DNA of 7,333 nt from Halorhodospira sp. Its GTDB lineage: Bacteria > Pseudomonadota > Gammaproteobacteria > Nitrococcales > Halorhodospiraceae. The stretch covers positions 1 to 7,333 of the forward strand of contig SKYL01000162.1 in the NCBI GenBank assembly GCA_007127935.1, given 5' to 3'. The notes beneath the pieces were generated by a model that worked only from the letters and a program-made list of their open reading frames with translations, did not search any database and was not told where the DNA came from. A program made the translations under genes and the position numbers. Below are positions 6,103 to 7,333 of this stretch, in pieces. Numbering within the stretch: position 1 is the first letter of the stretch; each line of letters starts with the position of its first letter.

Positions 6103-7173
6103 ATGTATCCCATGAACGAATGGCTCTATACCGCCGAAGGCGGATTTGAAGCGGCGCGCCGCAACGGCCGGGGTCTGCACGGCCACTCCTTCGCAGTGCG
6201 CGTGCGCGCCGACAACCATCCGCCGGCCGGGGATCACGAGACCCTGTCCGCCACCCTGACGCAGTGCTTGGCGCCGCTGGACTACGCTTTGGTCAACGAC
6301 GTGGTGGAAACGGGCGCCGATCCGGACTTGGCGTGTTGGATCCACGGGCGCTTGGCCGAGGCCGCTGTGCCTGTGCGGCGGGTGGCCTTGCGCAGCGCGC
6401 CCGACCGGGGGGTGGTGCTGGAGGCGGGGGCGTGGCGGGCGTGGCGTCGTTTTCGCTTCGAGGCGGCCCACCGCCTGCCCCACGTCCCCGCCGGCCACCC
6501 GTGCGGGCGGATGCACGGCCACGGCTTTGAGGTGATCTTGGAAGCGGAGGCGGCTGCCGGGGAAGCGGCAGGGGAGGCGGCTTGGGCGCGCGCCGAGGCG
6601 GCGGCGCGGGCGTGGCGGCCGCTGCAAGAGCAATTACACCACCACTGCCTGAATGACTTCCTGGAGAACCCCACCAGCGAGATGCTGGCCGCCTGGATCT
6701 GGGCACGGCTGGAGCCGGAGGCGCCGGGGTTGGCGCGGGTCCGTGTCCACGAGACAGAACACTCCGGCTGCGTCTTCGACGGACGGCGCTACGCCATCTG
6801 GAAGGCGCAGCGCTTCGAGGCGGCCACCCGGCTGCGGGACGTTGCGGCTGGTTCCGCCGGCGGCGACCGGCGGGACCGGCTCCACGGCCACGGCTACCGG
6901 CTGCGCCTCCACCTGGTGAAGGATCTGGATGCGGTCCTCGGCTGGACCGTGGACTACGGCGATGTGAAGCGCGCTTTCGAGCCTGTGCTCCGCCGCCTGG
7001 ACCACTACCCGCTGTACGAGATCGACGGCCTGGAGGACGGCGCCGTCGCGACGCTGGGCCGCTGGATCGTGGCGCGAACGCTGCCCCAACTACCGTGGCT
7101 CTCCCGCGTCGATCTTTACGAGCGGCCGGGCTGCGGCGTGATCTGTGCACCGGAGGAGCGCGGCGGGCCATGA
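6103..7173 (+). CDS. queD: Three-domain QueD/PTPS-like (T-fold) protein, 6-carboxytetrahydropterin synthase homologue
   Basis: The 356 residues fold into three successive QueD-like repeats, whereas ordinary QueD is about 120 residues. Domain 1 (about 6-110) keeps HGH (26-28) but has Arg19 for the first zinc His. Domain 2 (about 114-234) is strikingly close to E. coli QueD. It has FEAAHRLPHVPAGHPCGRMHGH with zinc ligands His123, His138 and His140 and catalytic Cys134, then ENPTSEMLAAWIW and the substrate-anchoring Glu217 in HETE. However, its LDHH is LHHH, so the catalytic Asp is His179, and the usual V-D-F-G strand is replaced by an Ala/Glu-rich stretch (about 147-171). Domain 3 (about 235-350) keeps HGH (261-263), TVDYGD (282-287), Asp300-His301 and Glu340, but has Thr242 for the zinc His and no cysteine near 257. 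QueD converts dihydroneopterin triphosphate to 6-carboxytetrahydropterin. The stop overlaps the queE start as ATGA. Starts at 6103 and 6112 are both possible, and no Shine-Dalgarno is visible. Confidence 0.88.
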   Translation: MYPMNEWLYTAEGGFEAARRNGRGLHGHSFAVRVRADNHPPAGDHETLSATLTQCLAPLDYALVNDVVETGADPDLACWIHGRLAEAAVPVRRVALRSAPDRGVVLEAGAWRAWRRFRFEAAHRLPHVPAGHPCGRMHGHGFEVILEAEAAAGEAAGEAAWARAEAAARAWRPLQEQLHHHCLNDFLENPTSEMLAAWIWARLEPEAPGLARVRVHETEHSGCVFDGRRYAIWKAQRFEAATRLRDVAAGSAGGDRRDRLHGHGYRLRLHLVKDLDAVLGWTVDYGDVKRAFEPVLRRLDHYPLYEIDGLEDGAVATLGRWIVARTLPQLPWLSRVDLYERPGCGVICAPEERGGP

Positions 7174-7333
7174 CCTACGCGGTCCACAGCCTCTTCTACA
7201 CCCTCCAGGGGGAGGGGGCGTGCAGTGGCCGTCCGGCGGTCTTTCTGCGTTTCGCCGGTTGCAACCTGTGGAGCGGCCGGGAGCGCGACCGGGCCGCAGC
7301 CATCTGCCGCTTTTGCGACACGGAGTTCGTCGG
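7170..7333 (+). CDS. queE: 7-carboxy-7-deazaguanine synthase (radical SAM), 3'-truncated by the window
   Basis: Only the first 54 residues are present. The opening AVHSLFYTLQGEGACSGRPAV is the conserved QueE N-terminus, with QGEG in the substrate/SAM region. It is followed by the radical SAM cluster cysteines Cys31, Cys46 and Cys49 (GCNLWSG ... ICRFCDTEFVG). The spacing is CX14CX2C instead of the canonical CX3CX2C, a variation known from proteobacterial QueE such as the Burkholderia enzyme. QueE rearranges 6-carboxytetrahydropterin, the QueD product, to 7-carboxy-7-deazaguanine on the way to preQ0 and queuosine. The ATG at 7170 overlaps the stop codon of the QueD-like gene (ATGA), so translation is probably coupled. 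GGAGGAG at 7152-7158 lies upstream, rather far for a Shine-Dalgarno. Confidence 0.95.
   Translation, partial: MTYAVHSLFYTLQGEGACSGRPAVFLRFAGCNLWSGRERDRAAAICRFCDTEFV

Noticed and set aside
4795..6633. Long open frame on the minus strand (612 codons) opposite the phosphodiesterase-like and QueD-like genes
   Set aside because: Both genes on the + strand have full sets of family motifs. The antisense translation is low-complexity and crosses the terminator hairpin.

Overview
The window comes from a GC-rich bacterium with tightly packed genes. The best guess is a gammaproteobacterium. The hybrid peroxiredoxin-glutaredoxin, the CspA-type cold shock protein, a QueD-like domain very close to the Escherichia coli enzyme, and a QueE start with a CX14CX2C cluster loop all fit that group. 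An Ectothiorhodospiraceae/Chromatiales-like lineage is possible, but this cannot be settled from the sequence alone. No tRNA, rRNA, CRISPR array, insertion sequence or phage feature was seen.

Left part (1-3545). The window opens inside a CocE/NonD-type (peptidase S15-like) alpha/beta hydrolase on the + strand. It runs tail to tail, with a 10-base overlap, into a minus-strand ATP-grasp protein of the D-alanine-D-alanine ligase type. Almost back to back with that gene, a + strand gene encodes a membrane-anchored beta-propeller-like protein with Asp-box (BNR) repeats. Its 3' end overlaps the next, minus-strand gene by 35 bases.

Middle part (3511-4878). A minus-strand hybrid peroxiredoxin-glutaredoxin and a + strand cold shock protein are divergently transcribed from the only sizeable intergenic region (4249-4594), part of which is clearly AT-rich. 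The cold shock gene ends in two hairpins, the second a textbook intrinsic terminator.

Right part (4894-7333). Three + strand genes look like one operon: an alkaline-phosphatase-superfamily phosphodiesterase/nucleotide-pyrophosphatase-like protein, a 356-residue protein of three consecutive QueD/PTPS (T-fold) domains, and the start of queE. The last two overlap as ATGA. QueD and QueE catalyse consecutive steps of 7-deazaguanine (queuosine/preQ0) synthesis: 6-carboxytetrahydropterin is made by QueD and converted to 7-carboxy-7-deazaguanine by QueE.

The most striking item is the three-domain QueD-like protein. Residues that sit together in the normal homo-oligomeric enzyme are divided among its domains. 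The middle domain keeps the zinc histidines and the catalytic cysteine but has lost the catalytic aspartate. The third keeps the Asp-His pair but has lost one zinc histidine and the cysteine. The first is largely degenerate. This suggests a covalent pseudo-trimer with an asymmetric inter-domain active site.
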